A stretch of 51,592 nt of DNA, taken from assembly GCA_012838875.1 (NCBI GenBank), contig DUOL01000037.1, positions 1 through 51,592 on the forward strand, in the 5' to 3' direction. The notes under the pieces were generated by a model. That model saw only the letters and a program-made list of their open reading frames with translations, was not told the origin of the DNA and searched no databases. Below, piece after piece: positions 1 to 8,248 of the stretch (positions within the stretch are counted from its first letter, which is position 1; the number at the start of each line of letters is the position of its first letter). This DNA comes from Bacteroidales bacterium (GTDB taxonomy: Bacteria > Bacteroidota > Bacteroidia > Bacteroidales > WCHB1-69). A program made the position numbers and the translations under genes.

Positions 1-1571
1 AGCGTTCCGGCACCGAAAATTGTAAATGCCGTCATCGCTCCAATACCATGTTTTTTCTGAGTCGTTAAAATTGTGCCAATACCGGGATAGAGCATCGAAT
101 AGAACGCCGCCTCAGGTCCGACAAACCGCATCTTCTTTAAAGAAATATCCGTGAAAGAATGATTGTTAAACTTTTTATCCTTAACATTGAAAAAATAACT
201 CCCTGTGGGATAAAGCTCTGAAAATAAGATAGTGTCAATCATAGTAGCCCACGGAGCATCTTTTTTATGAATTTTAACTTTATATTGGTTAAATTTCGCT
301 ACCAACTCTTTGGTTTCCCAAATTAGAGATAGCTGAATTTGAGAACTCGCTTGTACAAAAATATTCTCTTTGGTAACCGGTAAAATATCGGGCGAAGATA
401 GCAACGAATCAATAAAAGCAACAAGTTTCTCCTTTTTAACTTTATAAATAGAAGTATCACAAATAAATGTGTCCAACAAAAATAGAGATTGATTTTTACC
501 AAGCGTATCAACCTTTATTTCAACTATTCCTTGTAAAGTTCCGCACGGCAAATCTTCTATAAATTTATTTAGCCAATCCTCAATTCTAGAATGCAAAGAG
601 TCCATAACAGCAGGGTACGCTTCATAATAATCAAAAATCTTTTTGTCTCGAATAGACAAAACTTCAATTTTCTTCTCAATTTCAACCAATTGTTCTTTAG
701 CAAACAGGTGAGACGAATCTAAAGTGATAATTTTTTCAAAACTCTCTTTAGCTTTATAAAATTGATTTTTCGCGAGGAAATTTTTCCCTTCTTCCAACAA
801 AAGTGCAACATCTCTGTTTTTAATTGCCAATTCAACTAATTTTCTCTTTTCATGGTAAATTTCTTCATATTTTTGAGGAGGAAAAGCGGAATCTAACTGC
901 GAAAAAGCCTTCTCAAACTCCCCAATTTCATATAAAGAATCTGAAAGCTGCAATCTATAAAGAAAATTTGCTTCCTGCAACTTTTGTTCTTCTATCTGTT
1001 TTATTTTATTTTCTTGATAAAGTTTCGCTTGTTCGGAAATTTCGGTAGGATTAAAATATAAAAATGTAAACTCTTTACTCTCTTCATCAACTCTTTCCGT
1101 AAAAATAGCATTTGAATTGGGAGTCATTTCAAATAGAAAAGTGCTCGTATTATCGTCTGTTTGGCTTGCGATAGGGTTCGGATAACTCGTTGTAAACTCT
1201 TGAAAAAGAATCTGATAACACTCTTCATTGATTGAAAGTTTCATAATATTATTAAAACCGGGGTTATCATACATTTTCAATAAAATATAATTGAAACTCA
1301 TCGTAAATTGCCAAACCGTCTCTCTATAGGATACGGTATCATTATCAAAAATTAATTGTTGCTTCTCCGTTTGTGAAATTCGTATCCATTTTGGCGGTGA
1401 AAGAATCTCATCCAAATGGTCAACATCATGCTGATAAATAACTTGTAAAATTTCAGTTGACAAACAGTTAGAGGGAGATTGAGCTTTTACAAACGACAGC
1501 GGAGAAAGAAATAAGAAAATTACTAATAATTGTAATTTTGCAATTGCATTATTTAAAGAAAACTGTTCCAT
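1..1571 (-). CDS. Exported TPR-containing protein, C-terminus cut by window edge
   Basis: An open frame runs from ATG at 1571 through the window start, giving 523 codons without a stop, so the 3' end is missing. The N-terminus has a hydrophobic signal sequence (about residues 10-30, ending near VKAQ), so the product is exported. Residues about 180-300 contain helical segments resembling tetratricopeptide repeats (for example around EEGKNFLAKNQFYKAKESFE). The last visible residues turn hydrophobic and Gly/Pro rich (YPGIGTIL, then GAMTAFTIFG), suggesting a C-terminal membrane segment like that of DUF5683-type Bacteroidota proteins; that match is by impression only. It has its own -7 box at 1597-1604. 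Function is not recognised; envelope location is inferred from the signal sequence. Confidence 0.8.
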   Translation of the reverse strand, partial: MEQFSLNNAIAKLQLLVIFLFLSPLSFVKAQSPSNCLSTEILQVIYQHDVDHLDEILSPPKWIRISQTEKQQLIFDNDTVSYRETVWQFTMSFNYILLKMYDNPGFNNIMKLSINEECYQILFQEFTTSYPNPIASQTDDNTSTFLFEMTPNSNAIFTERVDEESKEFTFLYFNPTEISEQAKLYQENKIKQIEEQKLQEANFLYRLQLSDSLYEIGEFEKAFSQLDSAFPPQKYEEIYHEKRKLVELAIKNRDVALLLEEGKNFLAKNQFYKAKESFEKIITLDSSHLFAKEQLVEIEKKIEVLSIRDKKIFDYYEAYPAVMDSLHSRIEDWLNKFIEDLPCGTLQGIVEIKVDTLGKNQSLFLLDTFICDTSIYKVKKEKLVAFIDSLLSSPDILPVTKENIFVQASSQIQLSLIWETKELVAKFNQYKVKIHKKDAPWATMIDTILFSELYPTGSYFFNVKDKKFNNHSFTDISLKKMRFVGPEAAFYSMLYPGIGTILTTQKKHGIGAMTAFTIFGAGT

Positions 1572-1596
1572 ATTTTATTTACTCTTTTTAATTAAA

Positions 1597-1604
1597 CAAA
1601 AATA
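1597..1604 (-). promoter_or_regulatory. Bacteroidota -7 promoter box for the exported TPR protein
   Basis: Minus-strand TATTTTTG matches the Bacteroidota -7 consensus TAnnTTTG. It lies 26 bp upstream of the ATG at 1571. No TTG -33 element is visible at the usual spacing. In AT-rich DNA this can occur by chance. Confidence 0.45.
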
Positions 1605-1680
1605 CATTTTTTTAATAACAGAGAGTAAAATAAAAGTTAAAATTAGAAAAATAAACCTAAAAAAGTAGTTTTTTTCAATT

Positions 1681-2736
1681 TTATATGAAAGATTCGGCAA
1701 TTCTTTTCATTTCCGAAGCCACATTATTGCCTTCGTATAAAACCCCATAAATAGTTTCCACAATTGGAATTTTCAGGTTATATTTTTTATTAATCTCATA
1801 CACACAGCGACAGGAGTAGTATCCTTCGGCTATCATATTCATCTCAAGTTGGGCAATGCGAACCGATAAGCCGTGCCCAATCATATTCCCAAAAAGTCTA
1901 TTTCTACTAAATCGCGAATACGAAGTAACCAACAGGTCGCCGAGATAAACGGAGTCCGCCAATGTACGAGAGCTTGGGTAAAGCTGATTTACAAAATCTT
2001 TCATCTCTTTAACACAATTTGATATATAGGCGGCAATAAAATTATCACCATAGCCCAAACCGCTATAAATTCCGACTCCAAGTGCATAAATATTTTTAAG
2101 CACAATCGCCATTTCCACTCCCATAATATCACTCGACACGGAAGTTCGCACATAACGATTCGTAAACATTTTCGCAACTACTTCTGCCAGCTCTAAATTT
2201 TCAGACGCAACGGTAAGAAAAGTAAATTTTTCTTGGGCAATCTCTTCTGCGTGCGACGGACCGCTAACGATAGATAAATTTGAAACCGGAATATTAAATT
2301 CACTACGCAAATAATCGGTAATTACTTGCATTGTCTCCGGCACAATCCCTTTCACGGCAGTAACTATCTTTTTACGATTTAATTTACTTTTTTTAAGAGG
2401 CGCTAACGTATCGTGCAAAAACGCAGAAGGCGTAACAATAATAACATAGTCCGCTCTGGCAAGTGTTTTCCGCAAATCGGTGCTCACTTTTATCTCCTTA
2501 GGATTAAAAAAGATAGAACTCATATAGAGAGGATTATGACCATATTTATTAATTCCCTCCACAATTTCAGGTTCTCGCACCCACCAATGAATATGCTCTA
2601 AATTATCCGCTAATATTTTTACAATCGCCGTTGCCCAGCTCCCGCCTCCAATGACCGCTACACGATAACGCAAACGATGTTTCTTCTTACGTAGTGGCAC
2701 AGAACCGGTATCCATAGATAATGATTGTTCTTTCAT
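1681..2736 (-). CDS. gpsA: Glycerol-3-phosphate dehydrogenase [NAD(P)+]
   Basis: GpsA reduces dihydroxyacetone phosphate to sn-glycerol 3-phosphate, the backbone precursor of phospholipids, in the cytosol. From the chosen ATG at 2736 the protein is 351 residues. The Rossmann dinucleotide-binding motif GGGSWATA is at about residues 30-37. VTAVKGI and the active-site lysine region VEMAIVLKNIYALGVGI follow, as in the family. An upstream in-frame TTG at 2763 would add nine residues, but it overlaps the -7 box at 2761-2768, so the ATG at 2736 is preferred; ATG at 2715 is also possible. About 15-25 residues precede the Rossmann strand, slightly longer than usual for GpsA. The gene appears monocistronic: a GC-rich hairpin lies upstream and a separate promoter downstream. 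Confidence 0.95.
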   Translation of the reverse strand: MKEQSLSMDTGSVPLRKKKHRLRYRVAVIGGGSWATAIVKILADNLEHIHWWVREPEIVEGINKYGHNPLYMSSIFFNPKEIKVSTDLRKTLARADYVIIVTPSAFLHDTLAPLKKSKLNRKKIVTAVKGIVPETMQVITDYLRSEFNIPVSNLSIVSGPSHAEEIAQEKFTFLTVASENLELAEVVAKMFTNRYVRTSVSSDIMGVEMAIVLKNIYALGVGIYSGLGYGDNFIAAYISNCVKEMKDFVNQLYPSSRTLADSVYLGDLLVTSYSRFSRNRLFGNMIGHGLSVRIAQLEMNMIAEGYYSCRCVYEINKKYNLKIPIVETIYGVLYEGNNVASEMKRIAESFI

Positions 2737-2760
2737 AATATAGCTTCGTTTTTGGTTTTG

Positions 2761-2768
2761 CAAAATTA
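2761..2768 (-). promoter_or_regulatory. -7 promoter box for gpsA
   Basis: Minus-strand TAATTTTG followed by CA fits TAnnTTTG. The predicted transcript would start near 2755, giving a leader of about 19 nt before the ATG at 2736. No -33 TTG is visible. Confidence 0.5.
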
Positions 2769-2834
2769 AACATTATTTTGATACTCTATTAAAAAAAGTT
2801 AATTTTTAAATTTTAAAAACATTTTTATATCTAT

Positions 2835-2880
2835 TATTAGGGCGACGCCCCCGAGCGGAGCGAGGGGGCACGCCCTAATA
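2835..2880 (+). repeat. Solo GC-rich hairpin, short copy of the dispersed repeat
   Basis: A perfect 10-bp outer stem (2835-2844 pairs with 2871-2880) encloses a second stem GCCCCC/GGGGGC (2847-2852 with 2864-2869). The loop holds GCGGAGC. Positions 2850-2875 match the 3' ends of the long repeats at 16297-16460 and 32379-32542 almost base for base. The rest of the 164-bp element is absent, so this is a solo end or remnant. It lies between the end of the YD-repeat gene and the start of gpsA, both on the minus strand, where it could also stop transcription. No T-run follows on the minus strand. Confidence 0.85.
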
Positions 2881-2946
2881 AAAATTATGAATTAAAAGTT
2901 ATAAATTAATAGGAACTTGTAATTTTTAAAAGGTCTATTCTTTCCT

Positions 2947-3843
2947 CTATTCGTCAAGTGAATATGTTCTTTTTATTTCATATAACTTACGATAACTTTC
3001 GGGATCTACCTCATCGGTAATGTATTGAGTTAATTGCTTGTTCTTGCCCGACTCGTCATAGATAAATTCCGTCCACGAAATTATTTTCTTATTTTTATCC
3101 AAAATAGATACTTTGATTACATTTTCCCCCTCATATTGGTATTGGGTGAGCTTATATTGGTTCAAGTCCTCCTCTTCGACCTCTACAACACGGTTTTCAT
3201 CATTATACTTTGTATAACTTTTACTTATTAATTCGTCGTTGTAATTGTAAATCAACTCTTTAACTCTATTATTTCTTTCATCATATTCGTAATCGTAGGT
3301 ACGTTTATCTTTTTCAAGAACTTCTATCTTAGTTGTTTGCTTCAAAGTTCCATTTTCGAAATAGGAGTACTCGAAAATATATTGCTCTTTCCCATCCTCA
3401 TTAAAATGTATCTCTTTAATTAACTGATTGTTATCATTGTAAAAATATTTCTTCTCAACTCCTTCCAAATCTTCTTCCACATAGGCTTCCTGCTGAATTA
3501 ATAAATTATTTTCGTAAACAAAACGAGTAACATAACACGGCGAGCCTTCTCCGTAGAAATTATTCTGTCGTTCGACTTTCCCATTCAAATTGTAGAAATA
3601 TTCTATCTTTTGCAGCAACTCTTCATTTTCGTCAAATTCCGAAGTAACTACTAGATGATTTTGTTCGTTATACTCATTTAACACGACTGAGATAATCTCT
3701 TTGTCGGGGGAAAAGTGTTCTTGTTTTACAATATTACCGGCTTCGTCGAAATGGAGTAGCATTTCCGTATATTGCTCCGAAATAATATCATCTTTTTGAT
3801 ATCCTACACGCAGATAATTAATTTTCTCAATTTTTTCAATCAT
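2947..3843 (-). CDS. Cytosolic protein with YD-like repeats, function unknown
   Basis: The 298-residue product has no signal peptide or membrane segment. It is built from roughly 20-25-residue units with an aromatic/Asp/Asn pattern, such as YDYEYDERNNRVKELIYNY, YFYNDNNQLIKEIHFNEDG and FIYDESGKNKQL. These resemble the YD (RHS-type) or MORN-like beta-hairpin repeats of Bacteroidota proteins. The composition is strongly acidic and rich in E, Y, N and K. Unlike classic RHS/YD proteins it is short and has no toxin or shell domain. It is transcribed divergently from the membrane protein at 3919, and their promoters overlap. No function is assigned. Confidence 0.85.
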   Translation of the reverse strand: MIEKIEKINYLRVGYQKDDIISEQYTEMLLHFDEAGNIVKQEHFSPDKEIISVVLNEYNEQNHLVVTSEFDENEELLQKIEYFYNLNGKVERQNNFYGEGSPCYVTRFVYENNLLIQQEAYVEEDLEGVEKKYFYNDNNQLIKEIHFNEDGKEQYIFEYSYFENGTLKQTTKIEVLEKDKRTYDYEYDERNNRVKELIYNYNDELISKSYTKYNDENRVVEVEEEDLNQYKLTQYQYEGENVIKVSILDKNKKIISWTEFIYDESGKNKQLTQYITDEVDPESYRKLYEIKRTYSLDE

Positions 3844-3869
3844 TCTAAATCATTTTTAAATATAGACTG

Positions 3870-3901
3870 CAAAAGTAGTAGAAAAAACTCTATCTTTGCA
3901 A
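3870..3901 (-). promoter_or_regulatory. Promoter (-33 TTG, -7 TACTTTTG) for the YD-repeat gene
   Basis: On the minus strand, TTG (3901-3899) is separated by 21 bp from TACTTTTG (3877-3870), the spacing expected for the Bacteroidota housekeeping sigma factor. It lies about 27 bp upstream of the ATG at 3843. Its upstream half overlaps the divergent -7 box at 3891-3898. Confidence 0.6.
3891..3898 (+). promoter_or_regulatory. -7 promoter box for the anchored membrane protein
   Basis: Plus-strand TATCTTTG followed by CA fits TAnnTTTG. It is 20 bp upstream of the ATG at 3919, so the predicted leader is about 15 nt. This supports 3919 over more upstream starts, which would lie inside or before the promoter. 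Confidence 0.55.
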
Positions 3902-3918
3902 GTGATAAAAAAAAGATA

Positions 3919-5337
3919 ATGAAATGGTTTAACGAATCTTATAAGAAGAAGGTCTTGTTAGGAGGCACTTTTTTAGGAGTTGTACTTATTTTTTTAGGTA
4001 TATTTTTCTATTATATTTTTTTCAAACAACATAATGCTAATTTAATAGAAACTGTACCGGTAGATGCGGCTTACATTTTATTATTAAATGATAATGAGAG
4101 TTTTAACAAAACATTGGCACAAGTTTCGCCCTTTTTAAATGAGGTTTTCTTTTTTGAGGCGTTTCAAGGTTGTCAATTTATCGTAAATAAAGCTCCCTCA
4201 AAACATCAAAAAAAGGAGAACAATATTATTGCGTCCGGTCATTTTGTTGAAAATAAGGGAGTTCTTTTATACTCTACTCAAATGTCGGAGTTAAATTTCA
4301 ACTCTTTACTCAATTCTTTGCAAATTGACCGCCGCAATTATGTAGAATTTGAAAAAGAGCGAATCTATACGTACGGAACACATTATAAACAGTTTTATTT
4401 TGTTTGTCATCACTCTCTATTTTCGATTAGTGAAAATCTATCTTTATTAAAAAAATCTATTCAGCAACACAAACAGTTACAAAACATTACTTCTAAAAAG
4501 GAGTTTAAAAAAGTGTATTCGATTACGGAAAAGAGTGAAAAACAGAATTGGATACTCTTTAATCATGCTATTTTTCTAAAGCAGGCGGCGACGCATTTGT
4601 CGTCTATCTATCGGACTCACTTAGCTTCATTTGCAGAAAAGAGTTCGTGGTCTGCCTATCAAATTTCGTTTTCTTCTTCTGAGATGTTTTTAAATGGTTA
4701 TTTTCATTCTCAGGATGATTTTTTCAATACTTTGAACGAGCCTTACACGCTACAACATTTTCCGGCTCAACATTTTCCATTTTCCACTTTTTATTATGGA
4801 ACGGTAGCGGGAGACAGCACGCATTTTCAGTTTAAATTACTACAGGACAGCGTTTTATTATCTTTTCTATTATTAAAAACGAATGAGCAGTATAGTACGC
4901 CCGAAGCTCTATTCCCCGTAGATTACTCTTTAGATTCTGCCACACGATATAAGAAACAACTAATTTATAAAATTGATAAAGAAAAGAAAAAGGAGATATG
5001 CACGAAAAATGCGACTTTTTATAATTACTTTAGTTATTCTAGCGGTTACTTTATTTTAGCAGATTCGATATCGTCATTGCAGAGCTACTTCGACCAACTT
5101 CACTCTAATTCTTATACTTTAGCCGATGCTCCTCTATACCGTTCAGTAGAAGTGAATTTACCTTCGGAAGTAGCTTCACAATTTGTCTTTTTATTATCAA
5201 ATTCCAATAATAAGAAAGAGTTTTGGAGTGATACGGAGACTTCCTCTTATTATTCGCAACACCTTACGGCACTTGCTTTTACATTTACGAAACGTAAAGA
5301 TGGAGTTATCGGTTCTCAAATTTACATCAAGTTTTAA
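3919..5337 (+). CDS. Membrane-anchored hypothetical protein, large extracytoplasmic part
   Basis: The frame is open from 3772, but the start is placed at ATG 3919 because the -7 box at 3891-3898 lies upstream of it and the first 49 codons overlap the divergent gene. The 472-residue product has a short basic N-terminus (ESYKKK) and a single hydrophobic segment at about residues 12-35. A large domain of about 430 residues follows, rich in Ser, Phe, Tyr and Lys. The segment VDAAYILLLNDNESF just after the anchor is reminiscent of DUF3352-type anchored proteins, but I cannot confirm that. No catalytic motif is visible. The next gene starts 64 bp downstream. Confidence 0.8.
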   Translation: MKWFNESYKKKVLLGGTFLGVVLIFLGIFFYYIFFKQHNANLIETVPVDAAYILLLNDNESFNKTLAQVSPFLNEVFFFEAFQGCQFIVNKAPSKHQKKENNIIASGHFVENKGVLLYSTQMSELNFNSLLNSLQIDRRNYVEFEKERIYTYGTHYKQFYFVCHHSLFSISENLSLLKKSIQQHKQLQNITSKKEFKKVYSITEKSEKQNWILFNHAIFLKQAATHLSSIYRTHLASFAEKSSWSAYQISFSSSEMFLNGYFHSQDDFFNTLNEPYTLQHFPAQHFPFSTFYYGTVAGDSTHFQFKLLQDSVLLSFLLLKTNEQYSTPEALFPVDYSLDSATRYKKQLIYKIDKEKKKEICTKNATFYNYFSYSSGYFILADSISSLQSYFDQLHSNSYTLADAPLYRSVEVNLPSEVASQFVFLLSNSNNKKEFWSDTETSSYYSQHLTALAFTFTKRKDGVIGSQIYIKF

Positions 5338-5401
5338 TAATAGTCTTTTATACAAAATCGAAATATTTTAATTTTATTAATAATTCAAAATTTATTTTAC
5401 C

Positions 5402-7060
5402 ATGAAAAAACAAACTTTTACACTTTTAATCTGTTTAATTAGCTTTAGCGCTATGACAATTTCATGTAAATCGAAAAAAGATGCTTCGGAGACTCCTAAC
5501 GTACAATCGGAGATGGAGCTCAAGGTGGCAGAATATGCTTTTGTGGATTTACATTCGGACTTATATAATAATCTGTCTGAGAACGAGAAAGAGCTTATTC
5601 CCATTTTCATGCAAATCGGTGAAATTATGGATGGGCTATTTTGGAAACAAACTTTTGGGGACAAATCTTTAATTGATACCATTCAAGATGCGGCAACAAA
5701 AGATTTTGCCATTATCAATTACGGACCTTGGGACAGATTGGATAACAACAAGCCGTTTGTTCAAGGCTACGGAGCAAAACCGCTGGGTTGTCAGTACTAT
5801 CCCATTGACATTACAGCTGAGGAGTACGCCAATTTTAGCGACACGACTAAGAAGAGTTTATACACGGTATTGCGAAGAGACGAAGCGGGGGCATTAAAGA
5901 CCGTTTGGTATAGAGATGAGTATCGCGAGGAGTTGACGAAAGTTTGTGAATTGCTTGACAAAGCTATTGAAATTTGTGAAAACAAGGGACTTAAGAATTA
6001 TCTCATTGAACGGAAGAAAGCATTTCAAACGGACGATTATTTTGCGAGTGACATGGCGTGGATGGATATGAAAGATGGAAATATTGATTTTATTTTTGGA
6101 CCTATTGAAAACTATGACGATAAGCTTAACGAAGCAAAAGCTTCTTATGAGGCATTCATTTTGCTTAAAGACGTTAAAAGAAGTGCGGATTTAGCGCATT
6201 TTATAGCTTTACTACCTGCTTTACAGAAGGAGTTACCTTGTGCACCGGAATATAAGACCTTTGTACCGGGAGCGGCTTCCGATTTGAATGTATATGATGC
6301 TATTTACTATGCCGGCGACTGCAATGCGGGCAGTAAAACGATTGCCATCAATTTACCCAATGATGACCGCGTTCAAGAAAAGAAAGGGGCAAGACGACTT
6401 CAACTTCGCAATAGCATGCAAGCTAAATTTGATAAAATTTTATTACCTATCGGTAAATTAATTATTGAGCCGGAACAACAGGAATATCTGAAATTTGATG
6501 CTTTTTTCTGGAATGTAACGTTTCATGAAGTTGCGCACGGATTGGGTGTTAAACAAACAATTAACGGCAAAGGTAGCGTTGACGATGCTATGGGAAGTGA
6601 AAAAACCTCTTGGGAAGAAGCAAAAGCTGACATTTTAGGACTTTTCTTAGTTTGTAATTTGATTGAGAAGGGTGAAATCAAGGATTTGAGTGTTGAAGAG
6701 GCTATTACGACATACATTGCAGGCATTTTACGTTCTGTAAGATTCGGTGCTTCCAGTTCGCACGGAAAGGCAAATATGATGTGCTATAACTTTATGGAGA
6801 AAGCCGGCGCTTTCACACGAAACGAAGACGGCACGTACCATATTAATTTTAAAAAATCTAAGGAGGCTATCAACGAATGGTCCGGTTTAATCTTAAAAAC
6901 ACAAGCTACCGGAGATAGAGCATTTGCTGAAAAATATAGAAACGAGAATGGCTCCATTCCTGCGGCTTTACAAGCAGATTTAGATAAAATTAACGGCGCC
7001 GGAATTCCACGCGATATCCGTTTTAACCAAGGACTCGAAATTTTAGGAATTAAAAAATAG
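5402..7060 (+). CDS. Dipeptidyl-peptidase III-like (M49-type) zinc peptidase lipoprotein
   Basis: The 552-residue product begins with a lipoprotein signal (TISC, lipid-modified cysteine C22), so it should be anchored on an envelope membrane. Zinc-peptidase motifs are clear: H375-E376-V-A-H379-G and, 26 residues later, E405-E406-A-K-A-D410. The second matches the EECRAD-type motif of DPP III (family M49), which removes dipeptides from peptide N-termini. Canonical M49 enzymes have a hexapeptide HExxGH; here it is a pentapeptide HExxH, a known but rarer variant. The length fits the DPP3-like proteins of Bacteroidota, shorter than eukaryotic DPP III. It is followed 28 bp later by another lipoprotein. 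Family is fairly sure; substrate is not. Confidence 0.8.
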   Translation: MKKQTFTLLICLISFSAMTISCKSKKDASETPNVQSEMELKVAEYAFVDLHSDLYNNLSENEKELIPIFMQIGEIMDGLFWKQTFGDKSLIDTIQDAATKDFAIINYGPWDRLDNNKPFVQGYGAKPLGCQYYPIDITAEEYANFSDTTKKSLYTVLRRDEAGALKTVWYRDEYREELTKVCELLDKAIEICENKGLKNYLIERKKAFQTDDYFASDMAWMDMKDGNIDFIFGPIENYDDKLNEAKASYEAFILLKDVKRSADLAHFIALLPALQKELPCAPEYKTFVPGAASDLNVYDAIYYAGDCNAGSKTIAINLPNDDRVQEKKGARRLQLRNSMQAKFDKILLPIGKLIIEPEQQEYLKFDAFFWNVTFHEVAHGLGVKQTINGKGSVDDAMGSEKTSWEEAKADILGLFLVCNLIEKGEIKDLSVEEAITTYIAGILRSVRFGASSSHGKANMMCYNFMEKAGAFTRNEDGTYHINFKKSKEAINEWSGLILKTQATGDRAFAEKYRNENGSIPAALQADLDKINGAGIPRDIRFNQGLEILGIKK

Positions 7061-7088
7061 TCTTACTCTGATTTGAGTTAGTTGTTAT

Positions 7089-8228
7089 ATGACTAAGAAA
7101 TTGTCTATCAAAAGTGTTCTATTTTTCCTATTGACTTCTTCTATTTTTCTCTCTTGCAACGTAGACAAAAAGAGAAAGATAGAAGAAGTTCCAATACAAC
7201 TCAATGAAGAGACCGTTACAATCTTCGGACACCAAATAGAAAGAGCAATTTATAATGATGATGCAAATTTTTTCAATGGAGCTTTTGATACAAATTTTAT
7301 TAAAGAAAAAATCTCAGAGAACTCTTTAATATACAGTAGTTTAGACGCCGAGTTCGGGAAAGCCCTCTTTAAACAAGCTATTCATCAAGGAGATTTTGTT
7401 TTAAAAGAGTTTAACGAAGGAGGACATTTTAAACTAATCTCCTATTACGAAAAAGAGAACAAACATCATCTTATTTTTAGATTGTACTCAAACTGGAGTA
7501 TTTATATTGAAGACTACGAGGTTGATACCGTTAATAATGAATTAAAAATTAAAGAGGGTTTTAATTATAATCTTGGGATATCTTTTACTGATAAAGTTAA
7601 ATACTCCATGTTATACTCTATTTTGTTAAAAACCGATTCTAAAGGCATTATTTCACTTTTTTTACAAATCGACTCTCTTATTCAAAAGGAAAAAATAGCA
7701 GCCGCTCTTGAATTGTTAACAACAAACGAAGCGTTGCTTAAAGAGTATCCTTATTATCAACAGCAACTTATTCAAGTTCAATATCTCCATAATCCTAAGG
7801 GATTTATTGATTTTTTAGAAGGTTTACATTTAGATAAACGTTGCAAGTTAGTTCATAAATTGCTTTTTTACTCGAATAACGGACACGTTGAAGAGTCTTA
7901 TGCAACAATAGATGAGTTAATTAATATAACCGGAGACGACCCCATTTATCTGTTTTTTTACGGGCGGGCTCATTTTCTTGCAAAAAAATATAAAGATGCT
8001 TTAATTTGTTACGAAGAAGCTGAAAAGGGTTTACCACTCTTTTGGGATTTATGGTATTCAAAATTAGAAGTCTATTATAATTTAAAACAGGTAGATGCCT
8101 TTATAGAAACTTTATGTTTAAGTGAAGAACATTACGGAATGGATAAACGAGAGATGTTAGAATTAACCGAAGAGGAATTTCCAAAGGTTTACAAAAAAGT
8201 GAGTGAAGTGTTCGAGAAAGATTTTTAA
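7089..8228 (+). CDS. Lipoprotein with C-terminal TPR-like repeats, unknown function
   Basis: The 379-residue product has a signal peptide with lipobox FLSC (C23). The middle part (about 40-170) is mixed alpha/beta and may be a DUF3887-like fold, which is speculative. The second half (about 190-370) is helical with a TPR-like pattern, for example PIYLFFYGRAHFLAKKYKDAL. It lies 28 bp after the M49-like lipoprotein gene and 20 bp before the OppC-type permease gene, so the three are probably co-transcribed. That context suggests, but does not prove, a role in periplasmic peptide handling. Confidence 0.8.
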   Translation: MTKKLSIKSVLFFLLTSSIFLSCNVDKKRKIEEVPIQLNEETVTIFGHQIERAIYNDDANFFNGAFDTNFIKEKISENSLIYSSLDAEFGKALFKQAIHQGDFVLKEFNEGGHFKLISYYEKENKHHLIFRLYSNWSIYIEDYEVDTVNNELKIKEGFNYNLGISFTDKVKYSMLYSILLKTDSKGIISLFLQIDSLIQKEKIAAALELLTTNEALLKEYPYYQQQLIQVQYLHNPKGFIDFLEGLHLDKRCKLVHKLLFYSNNGHVEESYATIDELINITGDDPIYLFFYGRAHFLAKKYKDALICYEEAEKGLPLFWDLWYSKLEVYYNLKQVDAFIETLCLSEEHYGMDKREMLELTEEEFPKVYKKVSEVFEKDF

Positions 8229-8248
8229 TAAGTCAACAGTGTTATCAG

